DNA of 64,000 bases, taken from the NCBI RefSeq assembly GCF_024362385.1, contig NZ_CP101466.1, positions 744,001 to 808,000 of the forward strand, given 5' to 3'. The position numbers and the translations under genes are program-made. The number at the start of each line of letters is the position of its first letter. Position 1 is the first letter of the stretch. Below are positions 15,590-24,587 of this stretch, in pieces. Below the pieces are notes generated by a model that worked only from the letters and a program-made list of their open reading frames with translations, made no database searches and was not told the DNA's origin. The DNA comes from Arthrobacter sp. DNA4. GTDB taxonomy: Bacteria > Actinomycetota > Actinomycetes > Actinomycetales > Micrococcaceae.

Positions 15590-16087
15590 CTAGTCCACCC
15601 AGATGACGGGCTCGCTGGCGTCTGCACCGAGGTCGCCGAATTCCCAGGACTGGGTGGTTGCGTTGGCCGAGTAGGGGAGCACCGCGGCGAAGAGGGAACC
15701 ATCCCGGTGTTCAGCAGCCACGTGGATGGCGTCCGAATCCTCCTCCACCAGCAGGATGTCGCACACCACGGCGGCGGCGCGGAAGTCGTCCCGGTTCTGG
15801 CGGAGGAGGGCCTGCAGGTCGCTGATCATGGCGTCGGCGTCGAAGTCCGCGCCGCTGCCCTCTCCGGCATCTGCGGGAGAGACGGCAACCAGCCGCACCT
15901 CGCCGTCGTTCTGGACGGTCAACGCAAAGGGCAGGAAGCCGCCGTTGCGCTGGAGCTGCTCCTGGGCCGCGCTGACGCCCGTGCCCAGGAGGTTCTCCAG
16001 GTCCGTTGCCGTGGCTTCGGAGACGGAATCGCGCCAGCTGTCCTGCCCGCTGTTTCCGTCCGCTGCCTGCCCGGTATGGTCAGCCAT
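15590..16087 (-). CDS. Conserved hypothetical acidic protein
   Basis: 165 residues from ATG 16087, 6 nt after the manB stop, so probably co-transcribed with manB. It is soluble and acidic, with no signal peptide or membrane segment. Visible features are LGTGVSAAQEQLQRNGGFLPFALTVQNDGEVRLV at about 35-68 and a C-terminal strand-rich part (AAVVCDILLVEEDSDAIHVAAEHRDGSLFAAVLPY). It ends in SEPVIWVD. The strand pattern looks like a small single-domain fold, but I recognise no family. Position between sugar-phosphate metabolism and NO-response genes gives no firm clue. Confidence 0.8.
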   Translation of the reverse strand: MADHTGQAADGNSGQDSWRDSVSEATATDLENLLGTGVSAAQEQLQRNGGFLPFALTVQNDGEVRLVAVSPADAGEGSGADFDADAMISDLQALLRQNRDDFRAAAVVCDILLVEEDSDAIHVAAEHRDGSLFAAVLPYSANATTQSWEFGDLGADASEPVIWVD

Positions 16088-16093
16088 TCGGTG

Positions 16094-17512
16094 CTAGGCC
16101 CGCACCAGCGAAAGGACGCGGTCGCGGACGCGTTCCATGGTGGCCCGGTCCGTGGCCTCGGCGTTGAGCCGCAGGAACGGTTCGGTGTTGGACGGGCGCA
16201 GGTTGAACCAGTAGCTGCCGTCGTTCGCCGTGAACGTGCTGCCGTCCAGGTTGTCGATGGTGAGGTCCTCGTCCGCGAACGCCTGGCGCACGCGCTCCAC
16301 CGCTGCCGGCTTGTCCTCCACCTCGGAGTTGATCTCGCCGGAGCTGACGTAGGGCTCGTATTCTCGGGCCAGGTCGGAAAGCGGGCCGTCCTGCTCGCCC
16401 AGCGCCGCCAGGACGTGCATGGCGGCCAGCATGCCGGTGTCAGCGTTCCAGAAGTCGCGGAAGTAGAAGTGCGCGGAGTGCTCGCCGCCGAACACGGCGC
16501 CTTCCTTGGCCATGACTGCCTTGATGAAGGAGTGGCCCACCCGCGTGCGGACCGCGCGTCCGCCGTCGTGCTCCACCAGTTCCGCGACGGCGCGGGAGGT
16601 GAGCAGGTTGTGGATGATGCTGGGCGTTTCCTCGCCCTGGGCCTTGGCGCGGGCGATTTCGCGGCGGGCCACCATGCCGGTAATGGCCGACGGTGAGACG
16701 GGCTCGCCCTTCTCGTCAATGACGAAGCAGCGGTCGGCGTCGCCGTCGAAGGCAAGGCCGATGTCCGCCCCGTGCTCGATCACAGCGGCCTGCAGGTCGC
16801 GGAGGTTTTCCGGCTCCAGCGGGTTGGCCGGGTGGTTGGGGAAGGAGCCGTCCAGTTCGAAGTACAGCGGAACGATGTCGAAGGGCAGCTTGGGCAGCAG
16901 CGCGTCACCCAGGACCGCCGGGGTAGTCAGGCCGGCCATGCCGTTGCCTGCGTCCACCACGACTTTCAGGGGGCGGGAGGCGGAGAGGTCGACGAGCTTG
17001 CGGAGGTACTCGGAGTAGTCCTTGAGCACGTCGCGGACGCTGATCAGGCCGCGGGCGCCGGTCGCGGGGATGGAACCGGAGTTGAGGTACTGCTCCGCGA
17101 GGGCCTGGATCTCCTTGAGGCCGGTTTCGGAGGAGATGGGAACGGCGCCTGCCTTGGCCATCTTGATGCCGTTGTATTCGGCAGGGTTGTGGCTGGCGGT
17201 GAAGGTGGCTCCGGCGCGGTTAAGGAAGCCGCAGGCGAAGTACAGCTCGTCGGTGGAGATCAGGTCCAGGAGCTCCACGTTGGCACCCCGGGTTGCCGCT
17301 CCGTTGGCGAAGGCCTTGGAGAACTCGGGGGAGGAGGGGCGCATGTCGCCGCCCACCACGATGGTCTGGCCTTCGAGCTGCAGGACATCCACGAACGCGG
17401 CCCCCACGGCTTCGACGATTTCGGCGGTGATCGACTCGCCCACAATCCCACGGACGTCGTAGGCCTTGAAGGATGCCGAGAGATCAAATGTCGTTGTCTG
17501 TTCGCTAGTCAC
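16094..17512 (-). CDS. manB: Phosphomannomutase/phosphoglucomutase
   Basis: 472 residues from GTG 17512; the longer open frame to 18181 is rejected because it runs antisense through recQ. All four alpha-D-phosphohexomutase landmarks are visible. These are the phosphoserine loop TASHNPAEYNGIK (Ser about 107), the Mg loop DGDADRC, the sugar-binding GEHSAHFYFRDFWNAD and the phosphate-binding RPSNTEPFLRLN. The enzyme interconverts hexose 6- and 1-phosphates for GDP-mannose and cell-envelope glycan synthesis. It is divergent from recQ, with 151 nt between starts, and leads a possible operon with the hypothetical gene, nsrR and hmp. Confidence 0.95.
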   Translation of the reverse strand: MTSEQTTTFDLSASFKAYDVRGIVGESITAEIVEAVGAAFVDVLQLEGQTIVVGGDMRPSSPEFSKAFANGAATRGANVELLDLISTDELYFACGFLNRAGATFTASHNPAEYNGIKMAKAGAVPISSETGLKEIQALAEQYLNSGSIPATGARGLISVRDVLKDYSEYLRKLVDLSASRPLKVVVDAGNGMAGLTTPAVLGDALLPKLPFDIVPLYFELDGSFPNHPANPLEPENLRDLQAAVIEHGADIGLAFDGDADRCFVIDEKGEPVSPSAITGMVARREIARAKAQGEETPSIIHNLLTSRAVAELVEHDGGRAVRTRVGHSFIKAVMAKEGAVFGGEHSAHFYFRDFWNADTGMLAAMHVLAALGEQDGPLSDLAREYEPYVSSGEINSEVEDKPAAVERVRQAFADEDLTIDNLDGSTFTANDGSYWFNLRPSNTEPFLRLNAEATDRATMERVRDRVLSLVRA

Positions 17513-17663
17513 GGGCTTTATCTTACGTGTGCGGCGCATGTGGCCAACGGGTTTGTGGAGAACTTGCGTCACAGCTGGGGCTTTGCAGCGCGTGCCTGGC
17601 CGGTTTCCACATAGCGCCGCCATCGCGGTGCGGGGTGTCGGAGGGTGCTGGGATACTGAATCA

Positions 17664-19868
17664 ATGGCCAATAACCAGTACGCTTCCACAGTTTCCGCCA
17701 CCGCCGTTGCAGATACGGCAGGCCCGGACGGTCCGGGGACCGCCACGCATGCCGAAGCGCTGGAGGTCCTGCGCGGCCTGGTGGGGAACCCGGGCGCCGT
17801 CTTCCACGACGGCCAGTTTGAAGCAATCGAAGCATTGGTCGACGGCGGGCGGCGGGCCCTGGTGGTCCAGCGCACCGGCTGGGGCAAGTCGGCCGTGTAC
17901 TTCGTGGCATCCCTGCTGCTGCGCCGCCGGGGGGCCGGGCCCACACTGATCGTCTCGCCCCTGCTGGCCCTGATGCGTGACCAGGTGGCTGCCGCCGCCC
18001 GGGCAGGGGTCCGTGCGGTGGCCATCAACTCAGCCAACCAGCTGGAGTGGGACGCTGTCCGTGAGCAGCTGGCCGCGGACCAGGTGGACGTCCTGCTGGT
18101 GTCCCCGGAACGGCTCACAAATCCGGCGTTCCGGGAAACCCAGCTGCCCGAGCTGCTCCGCCGTACCGGCCTGCTGGTCATCGACGAGGCGCACTGTATT
18201 TCGGACTGGGGCCACGACTTCCGCCCCGATTACCGCCGGATCGCTGACCTCATCACCCGGCTGCCGGACACGGTGCCGGTCCTGGCCACCACCGCCACGG
18301 CCAACTCACGGGTGGTGCACGATATCGAAGAGCAGCTCGGCGCCGGGGTCCTGACCATCCGGGGCTCCCTGGGCCGCGACTCACTGCGGCTGGGAGTCCT
18401 GTCGCTGCCCAATTCCAAAGAGCGGCTGGGGTGGCTGCTGACCCACCTGGCAGACCTCCCCGGCAGCGGCATCATCTACACCCTGACCGTCTCCGCCGCG
18501 GAGGACACCGCCCGGCTGCTTTCCGAAGCGGGGCACAATGTGCTCGCCTACACCGGGCGGACCGACCCGGCGGACCGGGAACGGGCAGAGCAGCTCCTGA
18601 AGGACAACCAGGTCAAGGCGCTGGTGGCCACCTCCGCACTCGGCATGGGCTTTGACAAGCCCGATCTTGGTTTCGTCGTCCACCTGGGCGCACCGTCCTC
18701 ACCGGTGGCCTATTACCAGCAGGTGGGCCGCGCCGGCCGTGGGGCCGCGAACGCCGACGTCCTGCTGCTGCCCGGCTCCGAGGACCGGGAGATCTGGCAA
18801 TACTTCGCCACCGCGTCCATGCCGTCCGAGGAGAAGGCAGCGGCCGTGCTGACTGCTCTGGCCGAGGCGGGCACCGCGCTGTCAACGGTGGCGCTTGAAG
18901 CCCGGGTGGACCTTCGCCGCACTCCGCTTGAGCTGCTGTTGAAGGTCCTGTCCGTGGACGGAGCGGTGGAGCGGGTCGGCGGCGGCTGGCGCTCCACGGG
19001 CCAGCCTTGGGTCTACGACGCCGAGCGCTACAGCCGCATTGCGGAGGCGCGGGTGGACGAGCAGGACTCCATGGTCATCTACCAGGACACGGCCGGTTGC
19101 CGGATGGAGTACATCACGTCGGTCCTGGACGACGAGACAGCCCGCCCCTGCGGCCGGTGCGACAACTGCGCCGGTCAGTGGTTCCCTGCGGATGTGGCCG
19201 CCGATGCCACGGCGGCGGCCAACCAGACCCTGAGCCGGGCGGGCGGTGTCCTGGAGCCGCGTCTTCAGTGGCCCAGTGGCATGGACCGTCTTGGGGTGCC
19301 GGTGAAGGGGAAACTCAAACCGGCTGAGGGCCTCTCGGAGGGGCGCGTCCTGGCCCGCCTGACGGACCTCGGCTGGGGCGGCGCCCTGCGGGAACTGTTT
19401 GCCGCGGGCGCGGAGGACCGGCCCGTGGACCAGGGCATGCTCCAGGCCTGCGTCCAGGTACTGCGCGAGTGGGGGACCGGCGATGGCCGGAACCCGGGAT
19501 GGAGCGGAGTGGGCAGGCTTACCGCCATCGTGGGTGTGCCGTCGCGGGGCAAGCCCCAGCTCGTGGGCTCGCTGGCCCGGGGAATCTCGGAAATCGGGCG
19601 CATCCCCTACCTTGGTGACCTGCAGCTGGCCCACAGCGGGCCCACCGGGGGCCGCGGCGGCAACAGCGCATACCGGCTGGCAGGGGTATGGGACCGGCTG
19701 GTGGTGGGCCCGGAGCTCGAAGCGGCCCTGCAGTCAATCCAGGGCCAGCCGGTGATGCTCATCGACGACCTCACCGACAGCCGGTGGACCCTCACCGTCG
19801 CGGGGCGCGCCCTTCGGCAGGCCGGGGCGGGAGCGGTTCTGCCCCTGGTGCTGGCCCAGGCCGGCTGA
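17664..19868 (+). CDS. RecQ-family DNA helicase with C-terminal phosphoribosyltransferase-like domain
   Basis: 734 residues from ATG 17664. An SF2 helicase core occupies about 40-400. It has Walker A QRTGWGKS (K75), the DEAH box at about 174-177 in VIDEAHCISDWGHDFRPDY, TTATAN, and motif VI QQVGRAGRG. A Cys cluster CGRCDNCAG (C496, C499, C502) marks the RecQ zinc-binding region. Beyond it there is no standard HRDC domain. Instead, about residues 600-734 end in GQPVMLIDDLTDSRWTLTVAG, which resembles the PRPP-binding loop of type I phosphoribosyltransferases, with the Asp pair at 701-702. The fusion may couple unwinding to nucleotide binding; this is inference. The 3' end overlaps the convergent MFS gene by 77 nt. 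Confidence 0.9.
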   Translation: MANNQYASTVSATAVADTAGPDGPGTATHAEALEVLRGLVGNPGAVFHDGQFEAIEALVDGGRRALVVQRTGWGKSAVYFVASLLLRRRGAGPTLIVSPLLALMRDQVAAAARAGVRAVAINSANQLEWDAVREQLAADQVDVLLVSPERLTNPAFRETQLPELLRRTGLLVIDEAHCISDWGHDFRPDYRRIADLITRLPDTVPVLATTATANSRVVHDIEEQLGAGVLTIRGSLGRDSLRLGVLSLPNSKERLGWLLTHLADLPGSGIIYTLTVSAAEDTARLLSEAGHNVLAYTGRTDPADRERAEQLLKDNQVKALVATSALGMGFDKPDLGFVVHLGAPSSPVAYYQQVGRAGRGAANADVLLLPGSEDREIWQYFATASMPSEEKAAAVLTALAEAGTALSTVALEARVDLRRTPLELLLKVLSVDGAVERVGGGWRSTGQPWVYDAERYSRIAEARVDEQDSMVIYQDTAGCRMEYITSVLDDETARPCGRCDNCAGQWFPADVAADATAAANQTLSRAGGVLEPRLQWPSGMDRLGVPVKGKLKPAEGLSEGRVLARLTDLGWGGALRELFAAGAEDRPVDQGMLQACVQVLREWGTGDGRNPGWSGVGRLTAIVGVPSRGKPQLVGSLARGISEIGRIPYLGDLQLAHSGPTGGRGGNSAYRLAGVWDRLVVGPELEAALQSIQGQPVMLIDDLTDSRWTLTVAGRALRQAGAGAVLPLVLAQAG

Positions 19869-21273
19869 CTGCTGCCCCCGCGTGCCGGGGGAGCAGGATG
19901 CTGTCCACGGTGCTTGCCAGCATCAGGACGGCCATCGCCAGGAAAGCGCCGCGGAAAGGGCCGGCCGGATCCTGAACCGCGGTGGACAGGCCCTCGAAGG
20001 TCCGGATCAGCAGGGCAGCGATGGCGATGCCGGAGCCTGTGCCGAGCTGCACCAGCGTGGCGGACACGGTGTTGGCGGAGGTCAGCTGCTCCGGGGGAAT
20101 GTCCGCGTACTGGACCGAGGCGTAGGCCGAAAAACCGATGGAGCGGAAGGCGCCGCTGCACACCAGCAGTGCGGCCATCAAAGCCACCGGGGTTTCCGGT
20201 GTCAGGAAGGCACAGAGGGCGAACGTCACGGCTGATGCCAGCGAGGCGAACACCAGCATCGCCCTGAAACCGAACTTCCGGATCAACGGTGTGGTGGCCG
20301 GCTTGATCCCGATGTTTCCAACGAACACTGCTGCCACCAAGGCGCCGGCGTGCAGCGGTGACCAGCCGAACCCCGCCTGGAACATCAGCGGCAGCAGGAA
20401 GGGGACGGAGCTGATGGTGACCCGGTACACGAACCCGCCCGTGGCCATGGCCCGGAACGTCCTGGTGCGGAAGACGTGCAGGTTGAAGAGCGGATGCGGA
20501 GCCCGGCGCATCCACAGGACCGCCCCGGCCAGTGCCGCGATCCCGGCTGCAGCGCTGACTCCCGCCCATGGCAGTCCTGGGTGGCTGCTGGCGAGCTCCA
20601 GACCAGTCACCAGGGCACCGACGCCAACCGTCGTCAGGAGCATGCCGGGCCAGTCCAGCCGCCGGCCGGGATCTCCGGCCACCGCCGGAACCAGCCGCAG
20701 GGACGCCACGAAGGCGGCTACCCCAAGCGGAAGGTTGACCAGGAAGATCCAATGCCACGACAGGTACGTGGTGAGCGCCCCGCCCACCAGTGGCGCGAGT
20801 ACGGGTGCCAGGAGCCCGGGCCACACCAGAAACGCGGTGGCGCGCAGCAGCTCGGACTTCGGGGTGCCGCGCAGCACCACCAGGGTTCCCACCGGCACCA
20901 TCATGGCGCCACCGGCACCCTGGGCGATGCGGCTCAGGGTCAGGGTGGCCAGGTCCTGGCTGAGCGCACACGCCAGGGATGACAGGGTGAACACCGCGAT
21001 GGCAGTGCAGAAGATCCGCCTGGCGCCAAACCGTTCCGCCAGCCAGCCGCTGAGGGGAATGCCGATGGCAACCGTCAGCAGGTAGGCGGTCATGGTGATG
21101 TTGACGTCGGCGGCGGGGATGGCAAAGTCCGCCGAAATGCTGGGAATGGCGGTGGTGAGGACCGTGCCGTCCAGGAATTCCATGAAGAACGCTGCCGCCA
21201 CCAGGAGTGCCAGGCGCGGATTCCATGCCGTCTGGGCGCCGTCCGGGTGGTGTGGGTTGCTGGGTGCCGCCAT
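19792..21273 (-). CDS. MFS drug-resistance transporter (DHA2/EmrB-type)
   Basis: 493 residues from ATG 21273 (MAAPSNPH); an alternative ATG at 21297 is possible. About 14 hydrophobic helices are visible. Motifs include MEFLDGTVLTTAIPSISADF in TM1, the motif A loop GWLAERFGARRIF, RIAQGAGGAMMVPVGTLVV in motif B and PLVGGALTTYLSWHWIFLVNLPLG in motif C. The last two are characteristic of proton-driven DHA2 exporters. It works in the cytoplasmic membrane and probably expels toxic organic compounds; substrate cannot be read. The tail overlaps the convergent recQ gene by 77 nt. No obvious regulator lies next to it. Confidence 0.92.
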   Translation of the reverse strand: MAAPSNPHHPDGAQTAWNPRLALLVAAAFFMEFLDGTVLTTAIPSISADFAIPAADVNITMTAYLLTVAIGIPLSGWLAERFGARRIFCTAIAVFTLSSLACALSQDLATLTLSRIAQGAGGAMMVPVGTLVVLRGTPKSELLRATAFLVWPGLLAPVLAPLVGGALTTYLSWHWIFLVNLPLGVAAFVASLRLVPAVAGDPGRRLDWPGMLLTTVGVGALVTGLELASSHPGLPWAGVSAAAGIAALAGAVLWMRRAPHPLFNLHVFRTRTFRAMATGGFVYRVTISSVPFLLPLMFQAGFGWSPLHAGALVAAVFVGNIGIKPATTPLIRKFGFRAMLVFASLASAVTFALCAFLTPETPVALMAALLVCSGAFRSIGFSAYASVQYADIPPEQLTSANTVSATLVQLGTGSGIAIAALLIRTFEGLSTAVQDPAGPFRGAFLAMAVLMLASTVDSILLPRHAGAAVSRPGPAPGAEPLPPRPAEGRAPRR

Positions 21274-21499
21274 GCGCCAATCCTGCCACCGCGGCATCGG
21301 CGGCGCCCGCCGCGTCCGATTATCGGACAGCGTTTTCCGATGGTGGTTACCCAGCCACGCCCCGGAGAGTCATAAGGTTGTTCGCGTTTCCGAAGCTTGA
21401 ACGCCCGGATCTGCGAAGCAGCCCAGGACTGGCGGGAGCCCAGGCTGCAGGGGCCATAGTGCAGGTACTCTCTGGAAACACAAAAGGCCCCGGAAACGC

Positions 21500-21528
21500 A
21501 AAAGGCCCCGGTCCAAGGGACCGGGGCC
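21500..21528 (-). terminator. Intrinsic terminator after tRNA-Ser(GCT)
   Basis: An 11-bp GC-rich perfect stem (21504-21514 with 21518-21528) and a 3-nt loop. On the minus strand it is followed by TTTT. A partial second copy of its left arm (CAAAAGGCCCCGG) lies 18 nt further on, at 21481. Confidence 0.85.
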
Positions 21529-21533
21529 AAACG

Positions 21534-21622
21534 CGGAGACGGGGGGATTTGAACCCCCGGTCGAGTTTAACCCCGACCCTTCATTAGCAGTGAAGTCCAT
21601 TCGGCCGCTCTGGCACGTCTCC
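21534..21622 (-). tRNA. tRNA-Ser (anticodon GCT)
   Basis: Minus-strand class II cloverleaf of 89 nt: acceptor GGAGACG with CGTCTCC, anticodon loop CTGCTAA, a long variable arm (GGGTCGGGGTTAAACTCGACC), T-arm GGGGGTTCAAATCCCCC. It reads AGC/AGU. CCA is not encoded. Confidence 0.97.
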
Positions 21623-21729
21623 AGTTGCTATTACTAGCCCACCAAGGATACGCAGATCCGGCCATGCAGTGCAAAACGGTGCCCGCCACAGGCGCCGCCC
21701 CCGGTAAACGGGGTTCAGGTGCTCCGCGG

Positions 21730-22254
21730 TCAGCCCTGCGCCGAGCGGACCATCCGGATCTCCGGCAGGTCCTCCCACTCAGGCAGGACGTCCTCTGCGC
21801 CGTCCGGTGCAAAGCCGAATCGGCGGTAGAAACCGATGGCCTGGCTGTTGGCGGCTGCCACCCAGAGGCTCGCCGCCCTGGAGCCGATGGCCGCGTCCAG
21901 CAAAAGGGCGCCCAAGCCAAGACCCTGGTGCGAGGCCAGCAGGTACAGCCCCCACAGCTCCAGGTCTCCGGAGGCAGGCTGCGGATGCCCTTCCGGGGAA
22001 CCGGGGGCAGGCAGGCGGCGTGAACCGGCAAACCCCACCACCGTCCCGCCGTCGCACGCCACCCACGCCTCGGCAGGTTCGGCCCGGTCCAGAAGGTGCT
22101 GCCAGAGCCGCAGCCGGCCCGCGGGGTCCACGGCGGCGAGGAAGGCATCGGACAGCATGCCCCGGTAGGTCTCCTGCCAGCAGCGCACGTGTACCTGGGC
22201 CAGCCGCTCCACATCCGCGGCAACGGCCCGCCGTACCGCCAGACCGGGTGCCAT
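21730..22254 (-). CDS. GNAT-family N-acetyltransferase
   Basis: 174 residues from ATG 22254, 5 nt after the S9 peptidase stop, so in one operon with it. The N-terminal helix and strand (VRRAVAADVERLAQVHVRCWQETYRG) and the acetyl-CoA loop HQGLGLGALLLDAAI (Q/RxxGxG/A pattern) are typical. The C-terminal SQAIGFYRRFGFAPDG completes the fold. It transfers an acetyl group from acetyl-CoA to an amine; the acceptor is unknown. Pairing with an oligopeptidase suggests an amino-acid or peptide-derived substrate, but that is only context. Confidence 0.92.
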   Translation of the reverse strand: MAPGLAVRRAVAADVERLAQVHVRCWQETYRGMLSDAFLAAVDPAGRLRLWQHLLDRAEPAEAWVACDGGTVVGFAGSRRLPAPGSPEGHPQPASGDLELWGLYLLASHQGLGLGALLLDAAIGSRAASLWVAAANSQAIGFYRRFGFAPDGAEDVLPEWEDLPEIRMVRSAQG

Positions 22255-22259
22255 GGCGG

Positions 22260-24503
22260 TCAGCCTGCCAGCGCTTTCCACAGGAAGTGCTGGCTGCGCG
22301 CCTGCAGGGCAGCGGCCTGCCGGTTGTCGGAGGCGCCGGCGTGGCCACCCTCCAGGGCCTCGTGGAACCACACGTTCGGGATGCCCATGGCCAGCATCCG
22401 GGCGGCCATCTTCCGTGCCTGCACGGGACCCACCCGGTCGTCCGAGGTCGCAGTCCAGATGAACGTCTCCGGGTACTCCACCGCGTCCTTGAGCAGGTGG
22501 TAGGGCGAGAAGGTCCTGATGTACTCCCACTGCTCGGGAACATCCGGGTCCCCGTACTCGGCAATCCACGAGTGCCCCGCGGAGAGCTTGGTGTAGCGGC
22601 GCATGTCCAGCAGGGGCACGCCGCAGGAGACGGCCCGGAACAGTTCCGGATACCGGGTGAGCATGTTCCCCACCAGGAGTCCGCCATTGGAACCGCCCAC
22701 GCAGCCCAGCCGCCGCGGCGAGGTGACCCCGCGGGAGATGAGGTCCCGCGCCACGGCTGCGAAGTCCTCGTAGGCGCGGTGCCGGTTTTCCTTCAGCGCG
22801 GCACGGTGCCAGGCCGGCCCATATTCGCCGCCGCCGCGGATGTTCGCCACCACGTACACCCCGCCGCGCGAGTGGGGTGCCTTCCCGTCGCTGCCGTCCG
22901 AGAGCGTGGTCCGCCGCTCCAGCCACGCCCGGCCCACGGTGCCGCTGTAGGCGGGCGTCCGTGAAACCTCGAATCCGCCGTAGCCGGACAGCTGGGTGGG
23001 GTTCTGCCCGTCCAAAGCCAGGTCCCGCGGAGCTACCTGGAAATACGGGACCCGGGTGCCGTCGTCGGACACGGCAAAGTGCTGCTGCACTTCATAGTCA
23101 GCGTCGGCAAAGAACGACGGCGAGCTCTTGACCACTGCATGGCGGCTCACCACGCCGGACGTCCCGGCGCTCCCGCGTTCCAGGGTGCCGCGCATCAGCG
23201 TGGTGGGGGTGGTGAATCCCGTGGCGATGAGCCAGAAGTCATCGCCCGCGCCGCCGTCCGCCGGCCCCTCGTCCTCGTCATCCACGGCGTAGGCGTTCAC
23301 ATCGTGCAGCGGCGGGCAGGCGTCCAGGAGAGTGGCCGCCCAGCCACCGTCCGCGCCGTCGGACGGCCGGGACGGGTCCAGGACCCGGATCTCGGAGGAG
23401 ACGTCCTTGAGCAGGTTGAGCAAAAGGAAGTTCCGGGTCCAGCTCCAGGACTGCAGGGACGTGTGCGCGTCGGGGGTGAACAGGACCGTGAGGTCCCGGC
23501 TGCCGGCGAGGTAGTCCTCGAAGTTGGCGGCAAGCAGGGCCCCGGAAGGATACGTGGTGCCGTCCAGGAGCCAGTCCTGCTGCGGACGGAAGAGCAGCCA
23601 TTCCCGGTGGGCGCTGACGTTGACGTCCGTGGGAACGTCGATCTGTTCCCAGGATCCGTCCCGCAGCACAAAGTTGGTGCGGTTGAAGAAGTCGATGTAG
23701 TCCACGGCGAAAGTCCGCTCAAAGCCGGGGGTGGAGTCATGGGCCGCCACGGCCATCATGTGGTCTTCCGCCACCTCAAAGAGGCGCGGAGCCGCTGCCA
23801 GGGACTCTCCGCGCTTGAGCGTCACCGCAGTCCGCGCGTAGGAAGACGCTGTCTTGGGCAGCCCGTCCGCGGTGGAAGCAACCAGCAGGGTGTCGGCATC
23901 CAGCCAGGACACGTTGCCTTTCGCCGTCGGGAGGTCAAACCCGCCGCGGGCGGGGTCCACGAAGCCGCGCGCCTCGACGTCGAACTCGCGGTAGCGGTTG
24001 GCGTCGCCGCCGTCGGGGGAGAGGGCAAGCAGCGCCAGGCGGTAGGGCTTCCCGGCTGCGGGGCGCAGGAACGTGGCGCCGTGGAACACCCACTCTTCGC
24101 CTTCGGCGCGGGACAGCTCGTCAACATCGAGCAGGACGTCCCATTCCGGGGAATCGGTGCAGTAGCTTTCCCAGGTGGTCCGCCGCCACAGGCCCTTGGG
24201 GTTCTGCCCGTCCTTCCAAAAGTTGTAGTACCAGTCGCCGCGCTTGCCCACCATGGCGATCCGGTCCGTGGAGTCCAGCACTTCCAGGATGCCGGTTTCC
24301 AGTTCCGCGTAGCCGCCGTCCTCCAGCAGGTCCTCGGTGCGGGAGTTTTGCTCCTTGACCCAGGCCAGCTGTTCCTCGCCGTAGATGTCCTCCAGCCACA
24401 CATTCTCGTCGACGGGTTCCGGCGCGGTTTCCCGGGAGTTGCTGCCGGAAGTGTCCCGGCCGGGGCCGGGTACGGACGCTTGATCAGCTGCTGTGGTGGT
24501 CAT
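22260..24503 (-). CDS. Prolyl oligopeptidase family serine peptidase (S9A)
   Basis: 747 residues from ATG 24503. A beta-propeller N-terminal part (about 40-480) begins with ENVWLEDIYGEEQLAWVKEQN, the family start. The C-terminal alpha/beta-hydrolase domain has the nucleophile in GGSNGGLL (about S605), the Asp in SDDRVGPVQ (about D688) and the His in EGGHAG (about H721). No signal peptide is visible, so it is likely cytosolic and cleaves short peptides after proline or similar residues. YVVANIRGGGEYGPAWH supplies the oxyanion region. It is followed at 5 nt by a GNAT gene and is divergent from the FAD protein at 24588. Confidence 0.95.
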   Translation of the reverse strand: MTTTAADQASVPGPGRDTSGSNSRETAPEPVDENVWLEDIYGEEQLAWVKEQNSRTEDLLEDGGYAELETGILEVLDSTDRIAMVGKRGDWYYNFWKDGQNPKGLWRRTTWESYCTDSPEWDVLLDVDELSRAEGEEWVFHGATFLRPAAGKPYRLALLALSPDGGDANRYREFDVEARGFVDPARGGFDLPTAKGNVSWLDADTLLVASTADGLPKTASSYARTAVTLKRGESLAAAPRLFEVAEDHMMAVAAHDSTPGFERTFAVDYIDFFNRTNFVLRDGSWEQIDVPTDVNVSAHREWLLFRPQQDWLLDGTTYPSGALLAANFEDYLAGSRDLTVLFTPDAHTSLQSWSWTRNFLLLNLLKDVSSEIRVLDPSRPSDGADGGWAATLLDACPPLHDVNAYAVDDEDEGPADGGAGDDFWLIATGFTTPTTLMRGTLERGSAGTSGVVSRHAVVKSSPSFFADADYEVQQHFAVSDDGTRVPYFQVAPRDLALDGQNPTQLSGYGGFEVSRTPAYSGTVGRAWLERRTTLSDGSDGKAPHSRGGVYVVANIRGGGEYGPAWHRAALKENRHRAYEDFAAVARDLISRGVTSPRRLGCVGGSNGGLLVGNMLTRYPELFRAVSCGVPLLDMRRYTKLSAGHSWIAEYGDPDVPEQWEYIRTFSPYHLLKDAVEYPETFIWTATSDDRVGPVQARKMAARMLAMGIPNVWFHEALEGGHAGASDNRQAAALQARSQHFLWKALAG

Positions 24504-24587
24504 GCGCCCCATCCAAACAACATCCCCCATGGCTGGCAAGTCAAGCGTCCGGCGCACGCTCCGCTTCCAGCCCGTACGCTGTATGGC

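Noticed and set aside
17513-18181. N-terminal extension of the manB reading frame
   Set aside because: The extra sequence is antisense to recQ, and GTG 17512 gives the full expected enzyme.
23079-24587. Long plus-strand extension of the FAD/NAD(P)-binding protein frame
   Set aside because: It is antisense to the S9 peptidase, and the Rossmann motif starts directly after GTG 24588.
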